Shown here: positions 34,666 through 46,764 of the stretch, piece after piece
Layout: every line of letters starts with the position of its first letter
How positions within the stretch are numbered: position 1 is the stretch's first letter
Origin: Ancylostoma caninum
Taxonomy: Eukaryota > Nematoda > Chromadorea > Rhabditida > Ancylostomatidae
Direction: 5' to 3'
Assembly (NCBI GenBank): GCA_037903475.1
Contig: JBAJFG010000055.1
Span: 310,001-374,000, forward strand
Length of the DNA: 64,000 nt
The notes under the pieces: model-generated
Database searches by the model: none
The model's input: the letters and a program-made list of their open reading frames with translations, nothing else
What the model was told of the DNA's origin: nothing
Position numbers and translations under genes: made by a program

Positions 34666-35048
34666 GTCTCGGTCAATAACACAGTGAGCTCCCAAAAACA
34701 TAGAAAACCTAGAAAGGAGATCTAGAAGATTGAAACTATGGGAGAAGATAGAGCTGATCATGCTCTATGAAAACAGCAAAAAGCGTTTGCTGATTTCTAG
34801 TCAAAGAAGTTCAGCGTGAGGTCTAAGTATCTTTATGCACACTTCAATTTTGAAGTGATTCCGACCCGTGCAAGACTTTTGAAGGCGCCGGGAATCGAAG
34901 AACCAGTGGGCGCGCTGAAGCGGATTCCTAGCACGCTATGCCTATCAGTCCTGTTTTGACACGTAATGACGTGATCGTTCTTGCTGACAGTCTGGTCCGA
35001 TTGGATAGGAAAGGATGCATATCGAATTCAAGGTTGTTTTAGTTCTTA

Positions 35049-36118
35049 CTAGACGGCATACCCGGCTTCGCTCGGGTGTTTTACAACCCCGGCCCTCTCA
35101 CACTGAGGAGGACAATTGATATTGCTGATAAAATCATTGCAAGTACCCGTAATTTTGGTGGTGTGCAGATTAGCCATGCCCAAGTAACCCTTCCCCCAAG
35201 TAACCCTGTAAGCGAAAATGAAGTTATTTCGATGGGAAATTCGTGGAAAACAGTTGCCATATTCGTACTTAGGTGTTTAGCGTGTTCGACTGATCCAGTA
35301 AGCACATTTTGCCCCTTTTCAGAAGCAGGAAAAGAACAGAAGACATTATTGAATCGATATATTCATGCGAAACAATTGTCGTAATTGTGTTCGGCATGCT
35401 GAAAAATCCCTGTAGACAAGTCTCCACCGACCCATGGGCGAAAACAGCAAAAAGTCAATAAAACCGATAAATCAATAATTCGTGCAGAATGGTTATCATA
35501 TTCGTGTTCAGCGTATTGACGAACCCCAGTAGACATGTGTCTACCGCCCCATGGGCAGGAACAGCAAAAAATCAATAAAGTCGATAAATCGATATTTCTG
35601 TGCAAAACGGTTATCATATTCGTGTTCAGCGCATTGAAAAACCCCAGTTGGCAAATCCTCTCGACCCCTGGAGAAAATCTGTGAAAAATCGATAAAATCG
35701 ATAAATCGATATTTTCGTGCAGAACGGTTATCATATTCGTGCTCGGGGCATCAAGAAACCCCAGTAGGCATATCCTCATCGACCCCTGGAGAAAATCAGC
35801 GAAAAATCAATAAAATCGATAAATCGATAATTTCGTGCATAACGGTTGTCGTATTCGTGTTCAGCGTATTGAGATATCCCAGTGTACTTGTCCCCACCGA
35901 CCCTTGAGCAAAATTAGCGAAAAATCAATAAAATCGATACAATCGGTAAATCAATCGATAATGCCCAGCAAGAAGTAGCCTAAAACCTCCGCCGGCGCAT
36001 AAGGAATAAGCATGCAAAGTTTGGTCCCGATCGGTTAACTCTCCGCAATTTCTATAAGGAACATACATACACACACACACATACACACGCACAGACATTC
36101 TACTTTATATATACATAT
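35049..36118 (-). mobile_element. Non-autonomous Helitron, copy 1
   Basis: Read on the minus strand, the 3' end is a hairpin CCCGAGCGAAGCCGGG followed by TATGCCGTCTAG and then T, the Helitron pattern of a hairpin followed by CTRR. The 5' end is TATGTATATATAAAGTAGAA (the canonical TC appears changed to TA), then a (GT)n run. Just inside, GGACCAAACTTTGCATGC and CGGCGGAGGTTTTAGGCTAC match the copies at 46.8, 51.6 and 61.6 kb. Internally there are about five tandem units of about 118-120 bp, each with ATCGATAAATCGAT and GTTATCATATTCGTGTTCAG. No Rep/helicase gene. Confidence 0.75.
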
Positions 36119-36365
36119 TTTGGGCTTTTAACGCGTTTCCTGTGTTTCTTCCTTGACACAGCTCGGTTTACACAGAAAACATCCGGAAGGAGGAGGGGAG
36201 GGGCTGAGGGTAGTGAAGAGCTGGGGGTCGAACAAGGGAATAAGAAGAAGGTCGTATTGAGGGTTTTTCCCATCGTCATGCTCAACCCTGATTTCAACGT
36301 TAGAATGTTCGAGAGGGAAATTGCAAACTTTTTGGCCCCCACCTAAGCTCTATCACAGCCTTCTA

Positions 36366-36452
36366 GACCCTCAAGATTCGAACCTGTTCTTCAGACCGAA
36401 GTCTGTCTTGGAAATCCGCTTTCTCATCCACTCGGCCATTCACGTCGGCACA
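36366..36452 (-). tRNA. tRNA-like sequence (class II type), degenerate
   Basis: On the minus strand, box A ATGGCCGAGTGG and box B AGGTTCGAATC flank a long variable-arm-like ACTTCGGTCT. Stem pairing is poor at the acceptor. Likely a SINE or tRNA pseudogene related to the one at 32.1 kb. Confidence 0.45.
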
Positions 36453-36552
36453 CCTCTCTTCTGGTCTCAATAATGGTTTTGTCAGCACTCCTCTGGCAAA
36501 TATCGTGAACATTGGGATCTGCCCTGCGAAATATGCCGGTTCGTTGTTGGGA

Positions 36553-36650
36553 TTAATGTGTTACTAGCGCCCCTTCGGGACTAGCGCCCCTTCGGGCTAG
36601 AAAGTGGGGTGGGGCAGCCACTTGGGACATGTGCAAACGCTTCACACTTG
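36553..36650 (-). repeat. Dispersed repeat ending GGGGCGCTAGT, copy 1
   Basis: Reverse complement of CAAGTGGCTGCCCCACCCC ... CTAGC ... GGGGCGCTAGT, with the terminal CTAGCGCCCCTTCGGGA duplicated. Other copies are near 39.4-39.6, 44.2-44.4, 48.9-49.05 and 60.8 kb. Confidence 0.65.
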
Positions 36651-36829
36651 CCAAATCTCTAGAAAATTTATAAAGAAGCAGAACCAATCTTCCAATGGGC
36701 CCAAACATGAAGTCCTTCTTATGAGTTGAGTATGAGCATGAGAAGTTCGTTCTCCATCGTATGGCGTATTCGTGCGTATTCCTCACTACCCGGCTAACCT
36801 GCCGTTCCCCACACTATTGGACAAGGCGA

Positions 36830-37715
36830 AATCGTATCCGAGTGTTTTCCAGACTACTGGGCCGCAGCGGGCTTTTCTCCATGGACCCGTATTCTGGCGC
36901 CATTTTCACTGTTAGGCCTGAACCGTATCCTGGTACTCTCCACTTTACTGAGTCACAGCGGACCAATCCTATATTGGCGGACCCGTATTCTGGTGTTATC
37001 CATACTACTGGGCCACGGCGGGCCCTTCCTCCATCAGAGCGCCCGTGTTCTGGCGCCCTCCTCACAGTTAGGGCAAGCCGGATCCGTTCTCCTAGCGCGG
37101 GTTCGCATCCTGGCATTCTTAACACTATCGGACTAAAGTGAACCCGTATCCTGACGTTCTCCACACCATTATGCTACGACGGGTCCTTCCTCCATCGGTG
37201 GACCCGTATCCTGGCATCCCTCCACACCACTGGGCCACAGTGGGCCCTTTCTCCATTGGTGGACCTGTATCTCGGTGTCCCCTCCCCACCACTGGGCCAC
37301 GGCGGGCCTTTTCTCTATCGGTGGACCCGTATCCTGACGTCCTTCACACAACTGGGTCACGGCGGGCCCTTTCTCCATCGGTGGACCTGTATCCTGGCAT
37401 CCCCCCACACCACTGGGCCACAGTGGGCCCTTTCTTCATCGGTGGACCTGTATCTCGGTGTCCCCCGCACCACTGGGCCACGGTGGGCCTTTTCTCCATC
37501 GGTGGACCCGTATCCTGTCATCCTCCACACCACTGGGCCAAAGTGGGCCCTTTCTCCATCGGTGGACCTGTATCTCGGTGTCCCCCGCACCACTGGGCTA
37601 TGGCGGGCCTTTTCTCCATCGGTGGACCTGTATCCTGGCATCCCCCCACACCACTGGGCCACAGTGGGCCCTTTCTTCATCTTCATCGGTGGACCCGCAT
37701 CCGTATATAGTTGAT
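36830..37715 (+). repeat. 60-bp minisatellite (about 14 units)
   Basis: Units such as GGTGGACCCGTATCCTGGCA ... CACCACTGGGCCACAGTGGG ... CCTTTCTCCATC recur every 60 bp, most regular at 37,200-37,690. Because 60 is divisible by three, several frames stay open on both strands and give 20-residue repeats (for example GGPVSRCPPHHWATVGLFSI). I see no start, signal peptide or splice context that makes it a gene. Confidence 0.9.
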
Positions 37716-39299
37716 TGGATATACAATGTCATGCCTTCCTATTTAGAGGCTTTTACTCTTTGTTAGTGCAGAAGTTTTCTCGAAACGAACGAATGTTGTA
37801 ACGAACGAATGTTGTGACTACACAATCGCCGCGAAAATTCAACAGGGGCTGAGGCGACCGCGTAGGTCCAGCCTCCCCGAAGCTTTCGAGACGCGGCAGC
37901 TCTCATGGCACGCGTCCATTTCTTCCTGCGAGTGCTCAAAGCGTCGCAACAGTGGAAGGCTGGTTTTCCTGCTGCATACATTGTGCAGCCTGAAAGCTCG
38001 TAAACACTCCCTCACTTTTATGCGGTGAGACCGCCAGCGAAGGTGATGAAATCACCATCCCGTGCATGCGGGAGCGCCAGCAGTGACGAAATTGCGGGTC
38101 CCGAAGCGAACGTGTCTGCGTCCATGGAAATCGGCCATTTCGCCACACAGTCTGCGCCTCAAGATTGCGGTGTCTATGAGTGCCGCCCCGTATCTCTAAC
38201 CGCTCTAGCCCCCTTACGGCGCTTTGTTTAATAGATCGGTCCACCGCGATCCAGTATGAACGCGATACCGCCCGCAGTTAGAAATTCGACAGCAATGATC
38301 CATCTCCTTAGCAGACCGATTATTTGACACTTTGCATCTCCTCGTTAACTATACGTGAGGTGGACGCCTGTGGTTCGGATTTGCGACGATTCCACACCAT
38401 AGGACCAACCGAGGACAAGAATGATGACATCGAGAAATGTAAAAAAAATCTGCGGATACGGAATAAGAAATGTACAGGTAGGCAAGCGATCAAAGAACCG
38501 AGAAAAAACATGTTACGGCACAGCGAGTATGTACGAAGCACTGAAAACTCCTACGGCTTCATTTCGGATCAATTTCATCCTTTGTTGATTTTTTGGTGGT
38601 TTCAAAAGTTCACATCACAATAAGCATAATTCTTGTTCAAAATTCGCAAGCAATTATAGAATTTATTCGTTGGGGACTTTTAGTTGGAAAGAATTCTATT
38701 GGTTCTTCTCCCCAGGAGCCACTTTTGAAACCCTACAAAAAATTGCTGCAAACGAGTATTTTTATTCTTATCCCATGCCAATCTGCCTACAGGAATAGAA
38801 ATGTTTATGAATATTTGAAGCCTCCAAATATTTGGGATACCTTATAGTGAGAGAAACGCTAGCGTGAGGATCCACGGATGGAGGAGGGGTCCGATGTAGC
38901 CCAAGCATGAGAAACGTCAAGATACGGGACATCGATGTGCGGTGGCGCTCACTGGTGGGAAAACGCGAAGGTTCGATCGGTGAGAAAGATGTTCGTGAAC
39001 ATCCCAGAGTGACAAAAGTGGTACTTGCTAGCCTTGCACAGCGAGTCTACTTTTTTTTTGAAAGACTACAGCTCCAATATTTGTTTACTTCGGTATGGGT
39101 GTAATTATGCTTCCTACTCTCTTGTTCATTATCATTTGTTTCTCAAGCGACCTACTTCCCCTTTAATATCAAAGCAGGCCCTTATCTGCTGATGGATCCC
39201 AACCACAAGCTCAACTTGCATTATTTCGACTTCTTATTTGCACTTTGTCGGGTACAGGGAACGGTGCACAGCTTTGAGATTCATCAGAGGAATATCCTC
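37716..39299. other. Unassigned sequence, including a GC-rich block
   Basis: A 16-bp direct duplication (ACGAACGAATGTTGT) is at 37,784-37,815. A GC-rich block at 37,850-38,240 looks like a dispersed repeat but has no partner here. Nothing else recognised. Confidence 0.35.
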
Positions 39300-39615
39300 A
39301 CGCAGAGTGACCAAACATGACAGTTCTGGAATTTCAAAGAAGTGAGAGCAAACGAGGGGTGTATCAGCGCATCGAAAAATAGCTTCACATGTTGATGAAG
39401 AATAGCATCGCGAGTACAAAAAGTCCGGAGTTGGCCAGACGGCCAGACTGCTAGAACACATGTAACTCATAAGGAGGGTTTCGTATTCAAGCTCGGTTAA
39501 TCACTATTTCGCTTCTATATTGATTTCCTAAGGATTTCGTAGGCGTGAAGCTTTTGCACATACCTCAAGTGGCTGCCCACCGCACTTGCTAGCGACCCGT
39601 TAGGGCACTAGTCGT
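39300..39615 (+). repeat. Dispersed repeat ending near CTAGCG, copy 2
   Basis: AGTTGGCCAGACGGCCAGAC, GAAGCTTTTGCACATACC and TCAAGTGGCTGCCCACC match 44,220-44,415 in order. Confidence 0.65.
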
Positions 39616-39967
39616 ATAAGAGATGCGGTGACTGCGAAGAAAATGTGAAGCAAAAAATGTGGTTTTTTTTTTGCAGAGCAAGTGGAAGGCTTTCAAGGTT
39701 CGAGAGTTCTCGGTTTAGTAAACAACTCGGTTCAGTGTATTTCTAATGCATTTTTCACATTTCTGACAATGTTTTGCAAATATTTCAGCCATTTCATCAG
39801 TATATTTTGATTTTATATTTTAATTTTGCTTTTATTTGATTTCATAGTCTTTTATCAATCTTTCCAAAACTGAAACTTTCTCGTTATTTTTCTTGCATCA
39901 CTTTTTTCGACGTTTTCGAGCCCTATTAACATTCTTGGGGACAGGGGAAAAATTTAACTTTATTCGC

Positions 39968-40140
39968 GTACGGCGCGATTGCCGTGCGCGGATGGTGGGC
40001 GGTGCTGAAGGTATACGCAGCCTAAGGCCCTACCAGAGCTGCCAACTGCAGTTCAGCGCATGAGCTGTCGCCTACTGACCGTGGAACACGCTAATTACGG
40101 CTGGTGGTGCAAGTGCAGGTTTCTCATTGCCGCCTGCCAC
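39968..40140 (-). repeat. Dispersed GC-rich repeat, copy 4 (inverted)
   Basis: GGGCGGTGCTGAAGG, CAGCGCATGAGCTGTCGCCT and CTAATTACGGCTGGTGGTGC are the reverse complement of the 9.1-kb family, more diverged. Confidence 0.55.
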
Positions 40141-40559
40141 TGGAATCAGCGAAGCATTTTTGGTTCGGAAGTGCAGACAGTACCGACTCACAGTATATGA
40201 TCTGGAAATGCGACAGGTGGACTGTACGGGACGACTGTTTACCATTATCTTTATTGAGACGTGCATGGAATACACGTGAAACAACAATTCAAAAAAAACC
40301 CCACAACGATGTTGAACTAATGATTTCTAAAACAAAGGTCGACTGATATAGCTAAGATCAAAACAACAAGAAAGAACATGTAATTTAAGGAACAACGAAG
40401 AAAACAAAGTCAGGAAACTGAAATTAAGCAAACTATAAAAAACTCTAGATAGTTCCTAGGTCAGAGTTGCAAGCGACCATTCTTTTGAACTGATTAATTG
40501 TCATCTGCAGAGCATTACTCCTAAGTAGTAAGTTGAACGCGTTTTTGGGAGAAGAAGTT

Positions 40560-41420
40560 GGATCTTAGTTGGGTTTTAGCCGTAGAGACTCGGAGTTTTA
40601 GAGATCTCCTCTAGTCACTGAGAGGAAAAGTTGGAAAAAGTTTTCAGGTTCAACACCTGATCGACCTATTAAAATTTTATACGCCATGACAAGATCCAAC
40701 TTCTTCCCTTGACTGACAAGACTTGGTAGTGAAATTCGCAGCCGCCGTTGCTCTCCACAGAGAATTTGCGCATAAGGGAGACCCGTAACTCTGAGGAAAA
40801 GTTTGCGGGTAAAGTTATATTGTACGCCCTCCATTGCTATGATATCCTTCTTTTTGTAGGGAGATATTATAGTAGTACCACATTCAACAATTGGGCGCAC
40901 ATACATCTTATAAGCCTATACAAGAACAGCAGGATTGCTGGTTCGTAAGGCCTTAAATAGACTGTAGGTGCGGAAAATTGCCTTAGTCACAAGTGCCCGA
41001 TAATGCGTGCTGAACTGAAGCTTATCGGAAAAAACAAAACCCAAGTCTATGATTTCCGAAACTTTTAAAAGTGATAAATCATCCATAATGTAGGATGTGT
41101 GTGTTTTAGCTGGTCCGAAAGATATAAACTTAGATTTTTCCAGGGCAAGAGGGAGATCCCAGCATTATGACCACTCTTTGACCTTGTTAAACGCTGACTG
41201 TAGGTTCTCTTCATCATCACTGTGCTGGATGACGTTATATACATATCGATGTATCTTATATACATATCTATGTATCTTCAAACCATCTGCGTACATCACG
41301 CATGAAACACCGTGTGCGGACAAAACAGGTGGCAAATCACAGGTGTAAATGAGAAACAATATTAGAGATACCCCCCCCCTCCCCCACCCCCCTCCCTTGC
41401 GGTACATCGCTCACAGTAGA
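40560..41420 (-). pseudogene. CR1/Jockey-like LINE reverse transcriptase, 3' part
   Basis: The minus strand reads LFLIYTCDLPPVLSAHGVSC then VMYADGLKIH (normally YADD; the second catalytic Asp is lost). After a stop it continues KSKFISFGPAKTHTS, then KVSEIIDLGFVFSDKLQFS and TKAIFRTYSLFKALRTS. After another stop it gives AYKMYVRPIVECGTTIISPY then KKDIIAMEGVQYNFTRKLFL, the usual C-terminal region of CR1-like elements. A C/G homopolymer block (41,371-41,396) replaces the conserved GVPQGS region. It is an inactive 5'-truncated copy. Confidence 0.8.
41371..41396 (-). other. G-quadruplex-prone run
   Basis: On the minus strand there are four or more closely spaced G-runs separated by A or T (GGGAGGGGGGTGGGGGAG and on). 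It sits within the LINE. Confidence 0.6.
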
Positions 41421-41442
41421 GAATACATTAGAGTAAGCATAG

Positions 41443-41799
41443 TTAACGCGTACCTGGTACGATCAAAGAAATAGTACAATTATAATCGTGATTGACTCTT
41501 TGAATAGAACTTCCAGCATTCGATTCTGGGACACCGAAAATTACAATTGAGCGCTTCATTTCAGGATTAGAGTCAGGTAAAACTGGCGCATTATTGGCAC
41601 CACCTGTGGGAAAAGAGCGATTACTAGAAGTAATGAAAGATTGTGTATTTTCCTTGATCAGCTCGGAGACCAGCTCGTTCATAACCGTGACCTTCTTCTT
41701 CGAAACGAAAAAACAAAACGAGGGCGAATATCCATCCAAACGTCCACGGAACTGAAGGGGATCGTAGGGGCGAGAAGGCCACTGGGAGTAGATCAGCAC
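41443..41799 (-). pseudogene. LINE ORF1-like fragment
   Basis: The minus-strand frame has NELVSELIKENTQSF, coiled-coil-like, followed by KRSIVIFGVPESNAGSSIQR. The R-S-I-V-I-x-G-x-P-E-S motif is typical of ORF1 proteins of CR1-like LINEs. It lies just upstream (minus sense) of the RT remnant, so both probably belong to one internally deleted element. Confidence 0.55.
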
Positions 41800-42900
41800 T
41801 GTGGTCGATATATCAGTACACGAAAACCAACTCAGCAGTGACAGGAATTAAATAAATCAGTGAGCAGTAAGGACACAGCAGGAGCTAACTGGATCAGAGT
41901 GACGAGGTGGTTAACCAGCGACCACAGACATACTGGATCACCAGAAACTGGTCGAAGAGTAAACCGTTGTGCGTTGGAGTCAAGAATTTGTGCAAACTGA
42001 TTGGCAGCGACTTGCCAGGAGGAGATAAAGGGATCATTTACGAGGTGCTAGAGCAGAGCTTAGCTAAGCTAATTATGAATTGTCCTCTTCTCACAAGCAC
42101 GCAAGAAGTGATTCATTTCACAGAGGTCCCTGGCAATCCATGAAAACTTCTAGAAACTATCCAATCCGTACTCCACCTTTGCTTGATGTTTGTCAGTCTG
42201 TAATTTAGATTCTCTCTCTTTCCGAAATTTACGCAGGTTTCGATACAGCTTCAACTCTTTTCCTGTAGACATAATGATGAAAGGTAGAAATAAGGCAGCT
42301 TACGTTTGCTATTTTGGCATTGCAGCAGTTGTGATCTGCGGTGGTCGATGACTATAGCAAAAACGAGCCGAGCAATAATTTTTCGCGAAAAACACGGTTT
42401 GGATGCTCCAGCTCTGATTCGTCAGGAAGGGATGGCCGAGTTGCGCTTTAAACTAAGATTTTATTAAGTCATCGAGTATGAAATTTCGAATGAATGAATG
42501 AGAATAAATAAATGAGGGGAAAAGTTCGTGTAATCTTTCTCAAACAAGGTGCGATACAAGTGGTCGAAATATACCGTGTACTACCAGTACATCCCTGCCA
42601 TCTTCGTGCTAGCTTGAATGCTCCAACAGTTGAGAAAGCAGGTGTTGGGAAAGCGGGGAAAGGCGCTTCCAACATCATGTTGAGAAATAAGAGATTTCTT
42701 GGGTAAGAAGTGGTTCAAACCCTGAATGGTGTGGTGACCAAGTTCATCAAGATTTGTTCATAACAGTGAATGCCAGGTGAGTTCCCATTGCCGCCTCTCT
42801 GGTCAGAACAGCATGGTTTTTTTTTTTGAAAGAGGAATGATGTGGCTACATAAACTCTTATATAAATCATGGTAGTGCAACAAAATTTTCTTGAGCGCAG
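41800..42900. other. Unassigned sequence
   Basis: A plus-strand frame (41907-42143) contains GVKNLCKLIGSDLPGGDKGI but I recognise no family. The rest has no feature. Confidence 0.3.
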
Positions 42901-43231
42901 GCGAGGGGACCAGCAGGCGATCGCATGCTTTAATCATGAGGTCCATTGCGAAGATGCGAAGCTAACGGGGCATTCGGCCAATGTTTCGTCTACACAATCG
43001 CATAGATGTAGTGGAAGTCGTAGTGGGACCCGTCCTCGTATGGTTCCGTTCGTTACGATGATGACGGATGCAGTCTCCAGTGATAGACAAAGCGAGAGAA
43101 TTAGTGCATTCAAGATTTCACGGTCTGACCAGCGTCCAACGCTGGCGACTGTTAGTGTTTACAACGATTTGACGTTGCATGGCAGCAATGTACGGAGCAG
43201 ATTAGCCCCTCTGCTGGAGCTTTGTTATTAA
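42901..43231 (+). CDS. Candidate Ser/Arg-rich exon (unidentified)
   Basis: After the acceptor-like TTGAGCGCAG an open frame reads RGDQQAIACFNHEVH, SGSRSGTRPRMVPFVTMMTD, SDRQSERISAFKISRSDQ and ATVSVYNDLTLHGSN. It could end at AAT/GTACGG (43189) or at the stop at 43,231. Composition is protein-like, as in disordered cytoplasmic tails, but there is no domain and no partner exon. Confidence 0.25.
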
Positions 43232-43444
43232 CCAGTTCTGAAAAACTGGATGATGGGGATTACGCAAAGCTAGGATCCGCCTTTCTTTTTAAGAAGTACA
43301 GTACAATACACAGGAAGAACGAACCAAGTACGCATCATCACAAGCTGTTGTGACATTTTCTGGGACCAGTTGTGCAACTAATCAAACTTTCTAAATATCT
43401 TCTAACTTCATTTCATTACTCTCGAATTTCACATAGAATGCGGA

Positions 43445-43960
43445 TGCACGGATGACCGACTGATGTGCCGTGGCTCCACAGTTCAGAAAAACATCAGGAT
43501 ATGTGTCCACCGATGGAGCAAGGGTGGCTGGCTCAATAGTTGGGAAAACGCCATGATACAGATCCACCGATGGATCGGATCCGAGGTGGCTCAATAGCGG
43601 AGAGAATGGAAAGGTACGGGACTACGAAACGGGATTGGGAATGATGGGGGAAACGCCAGGGTATGAGTTCTTCGATGGATCGGGTCCAGCGTGGTTCAGT
43701 AATGAAAAAAAAACGCCAGGATGCAGGCTAACGGATGGAGGTTGAGTTCAGCGTGGCTCAACAGTGGAGAAAACAATAGCGGGGAAGAGCCAGAATACAG
43801 GTCCAAGGATGGAGATTGGGTGCGCCGTGGCTCAGTCGTGGAGAAAACGCCAGGATAAGGGCCTACGGATGGAGACTGTTTCCGCCCTGTCTCAATAGTG
43901 GGCACAACGCCAAGATGCACGTCTGCCGGTGGAGCAGGGGTGCGCTATGCGCTCATTCGT
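43445..43960 (-). repeat. Minisatellite related to the 37-kb array, inverted
   Basis: Degenerate units CACCGATGGAG ... GTGGCTCAATAGT ... GAAAACGCCAGGATA are the reverse complement of the CTCCATCGGTGGACCCGTAT unit at 37 kb. About seven to eight diverged units. Confidence 0.7.
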
Positions 43961-44139
43961 GGCTCAGTTGACCACCTATACTTCCTACCCATGTGAGCAT
44001 GCAGAGGCTCATCAGTTGTACTATCTCAATAACGCAACTTGTTCACAGGTACTAAAGCCATGTGGAAGATACTCGTGTGCGGAGTTGGGAGTGGCTGGTC
44101 ATTGGCGTGTAAGAAATGTGACAAAAGAACAATAGGTAG

Positions 44140-44415
44140 CATCACCGCATCGGAAAATTGCTTTACGTGTAGATGCGTGATTAAAAATTCGCGAGCACAG
44201 CTAGGAAGGCCAAGACACGAAGCCCGAAGTTGGCGCGGCGGCCAGACTGGTAGAATATACGCAATTCCTATGGAGGATTTTGAGTTTGAGCTCAGTTAAT
44301 GATCAGCTTTCCTTATCTGTTGATTTTCTAAACATTTCGCATGTGCGAAGCTTTTGCATATACATCAAGTGGCTGCCCCACCCCTCTTTCTAGCGTCCCA
44401 AAGGGGCGCTAGTAA
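44140..44415 (+). repeat. Dispersed repeat ending GGGGCGCTAGT, copy 3
   Basis: Contains GAAGTTGGCGCGGCGGCCAG, GAAGCTTTTGCATATACATC and AAGTGGCTGCCCCACCCC and ends AAAGGGGCGCTAGT. The left break of the tandem duplication (44,294) lies inside it. Confidence 0.7.
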
Positions 44416-45834
44416 TGAAGAAAAAGGTGAGAGAAATCCGAAGAAACTTCGAAGGATTCGACTGTCAAACTGGTCACTTGAATCCGACATTTCATACTTG
44501 ACGACCTAAAAGAATTCAACGACCTGCAAGGCGATGACGACGTTGTACTAGCTTCAGAACACAAGACAGCTTTGAGCGGTAGAGGTTTGCTCAGGGCGAT
44601 CGTCGGCTCAGCGTCAGAAAAACCTATATGGGGACTGACGTGATCGAGCCCGCCTCCAGCCTCGTTGGTGGCAACGACCTCCCGAGAACCAGATTATCCG
44701 AGCATCTTGGCTCGGTGCTCTTAACCAGTGCCAACTTTGCTCGCAAATTTATAGTTGCTCATCTCTGCTTGCATGAACTGCCGCTAGATGACAGATGTGC
44801 TGTGCGACAAGAAAATTCTGGAGCACTACAAATTCCTTGGTTTCGCACCGCTCACATTCAACTATTGTGTGACTTCCAGTGATGGAATTTTCACCGAAAT
44901 CCATGGAAATAGAGCAATACCAACCGGTTGCAGCCGCAACGCGGCATCATGCAGCCGACCCTCAGAGCTGCGTATATGAAAAGTGTCAAAACGACCACTT
45001 CCCCTGCCAGCATTTGCTGCCAGATGTTATCCCTGAAGAGCTGCATGTTTTCAAGAAATTCACTAACAATATGCAGTAATCACTACTTCGCTACTCCATA
45101 ATGCCTGCTAGTTGCCCAAAGATGCGACGAATCAATAAAATGGATAAGAGCGATAGATGCAGGAGTATCAAAATGTTTCCGGCTTGGACCACTTGCAGGT
45201 TAGCTGCAGCAGTGAAATTTTGAAGAAAATAAAAGTGCATCCCTCGAGGACCAAAGCACTCTTCATCTTGCCATTTTATTGGACATGTCCATTTTTATAA
45301 AAAGTTTTATAACCCGGACTTAAACACTGGAAGTAGATTCTTTTTCGTTGTTTTGTTTTTGAGATACCGTTTCAGATTTTCTCACGGATTCTAGTAGCCA
45401 GTCCCTAGACTCCGCTTAAAAATTAGCAAAATGCATTCGCATTGTCATGAAGCAACACAACTTTGTGAAAAAGGATGTGAAGAGCCTGAATTCCATGGTT
45501 GAATTTCTGCAGTAATTTTTCTTTGCTCGTTTGCGGAAATGATGAAACAAAGTAGCGTTGTGATTATCTACTTCATTGAAGTCTACATGAAGATGGTTAG
45601 GTGATACGAACTTTTTTCTATCCAACAGTACTTTGGGCAAGACCTTTTCACCCGCGGTTCCGTGCTCAGTCCAGTCCAGTCGAGTCTAACTTCGCTCCTT
45701 TGTATATTATCGTTTCCTGCAAGGGCATCCTGTATGAGGTGCCAACGCCATTATATGTTCTGCGCTCAAAGAGAATTTTATTCGCCTTCCCACAGTACCC
45801 CCCCCCATCCCCTCGGGGTAGTAGTAGGGCTTCG

Positions 45835-46660
45835 AGTTTGGCGAAATGATTCTTGAAAGTCATCCACGGTCTGGACGTGCGTCGACCGCTAATAACGACG
45901 ATTTGCAGAACACTCTGAATGTTAGTTCGGATAACGTCACCTACAAGTTGGCAAAGACGCTCTTTTGCGACTATGTGACAGTCATCTAGCATCCTCAAAA
46001 TCTTGGTTATAGGAAAGTTGTTTGGACATGAGTATCCCACGGGTTGTGCGAATCTGAGAAGGCGGGTGAGCACCAAGGAGTCGCTGTTTATTCGCCCAAA
46101 TGGGAAGACTCTCTAAAAGATGTTACAAATGGGAGCAGAATCTTGGTCCTGCACGCGAACAATGCACGGCAGCGCCAATTGATTTCGGGTCTGCAACCAC
46201 TTTCAAAACAGTGAAAAGCAGGCCCGCTCGAAAAGAATGTTCTTCTATGCTGTTGGTCGATTCGCAAGTGATGCTATATAAGGAGTTTCTAAATTGTGCC
46301 ATCACAGTAATGAGCGAAATCTACGGTACTCAACTGCAAAAGTGCTAGCAAAACATCACTAAAAATCGCCCAAAACCAGTAAATGTTTCTTTTCTGTAAG
46401 ATAATGCTCACAAGTACAGTGCAAAAGCAGGTCCTGGAAAGACTCAGGATCTCGGTTTAGAATCTCTGTCACACCTTCCGTATTCGTCAGACCTGGTCCT
46501 TTCGGAATATAACCTTTTCCAAGCCAAGAACAACTAACTACGGACAATGAGGCTTGGCAATCAAGTCAAAGTTTTTATACCCACAGCCATCATTGCTCTG
46601 GCAGAGAGAGAAAGAGAAGCTGCCCAGAAGATGGGCCAATGTACTGCACAGTAGTGGTAA
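45835..46660 (+). pseudogene. Mariner-family transposase pseudogene, duplication copy 1
   Basis: FEFGEMILESHPRSGRAST corresponds to the hinge after the first HTH. It is followed by NVTYKLAKTLF, then LGYRKVVWT, a stop and VSHGL (the RK.W.PH.L region). A later frame gives LLVDSQVMLYKEF, DNAHKYSAKAGPGKTQDLGL (second-Asp region, HDNA.PH in active members) and LSHLPYSSDLVLSEYNLFQ (third-Asp region). Frameshifts and stops throughout make it inactive. Confidence 0.65.
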
Positions 46661-46764
46661 ATATACTTTTTTTGATTTTGTTCGAGAACTAAGAAACGAT
46701 TATTGATCGGTACCCATGATCTATTATGTGGCAATTGTAGATCGCACTTAAAACGTCTCTATAA

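Noticed and set aside
20004..36452. Functional tRNA genes at 20.0, 32.1 and 36.4 kb
   Set aside because: A and B boxes are present but acceptor stems do not pair, and at least two lie within or beside repeats. Treated as tRNA-derived remnants.
37138..37714. Long Pro/His/Gly-rich frames of 150-190 codons
   Set aside because: They arise because the 60-bp minisatellite unit is a multiple of three. Several frames on both strands are open and there is no gene context.
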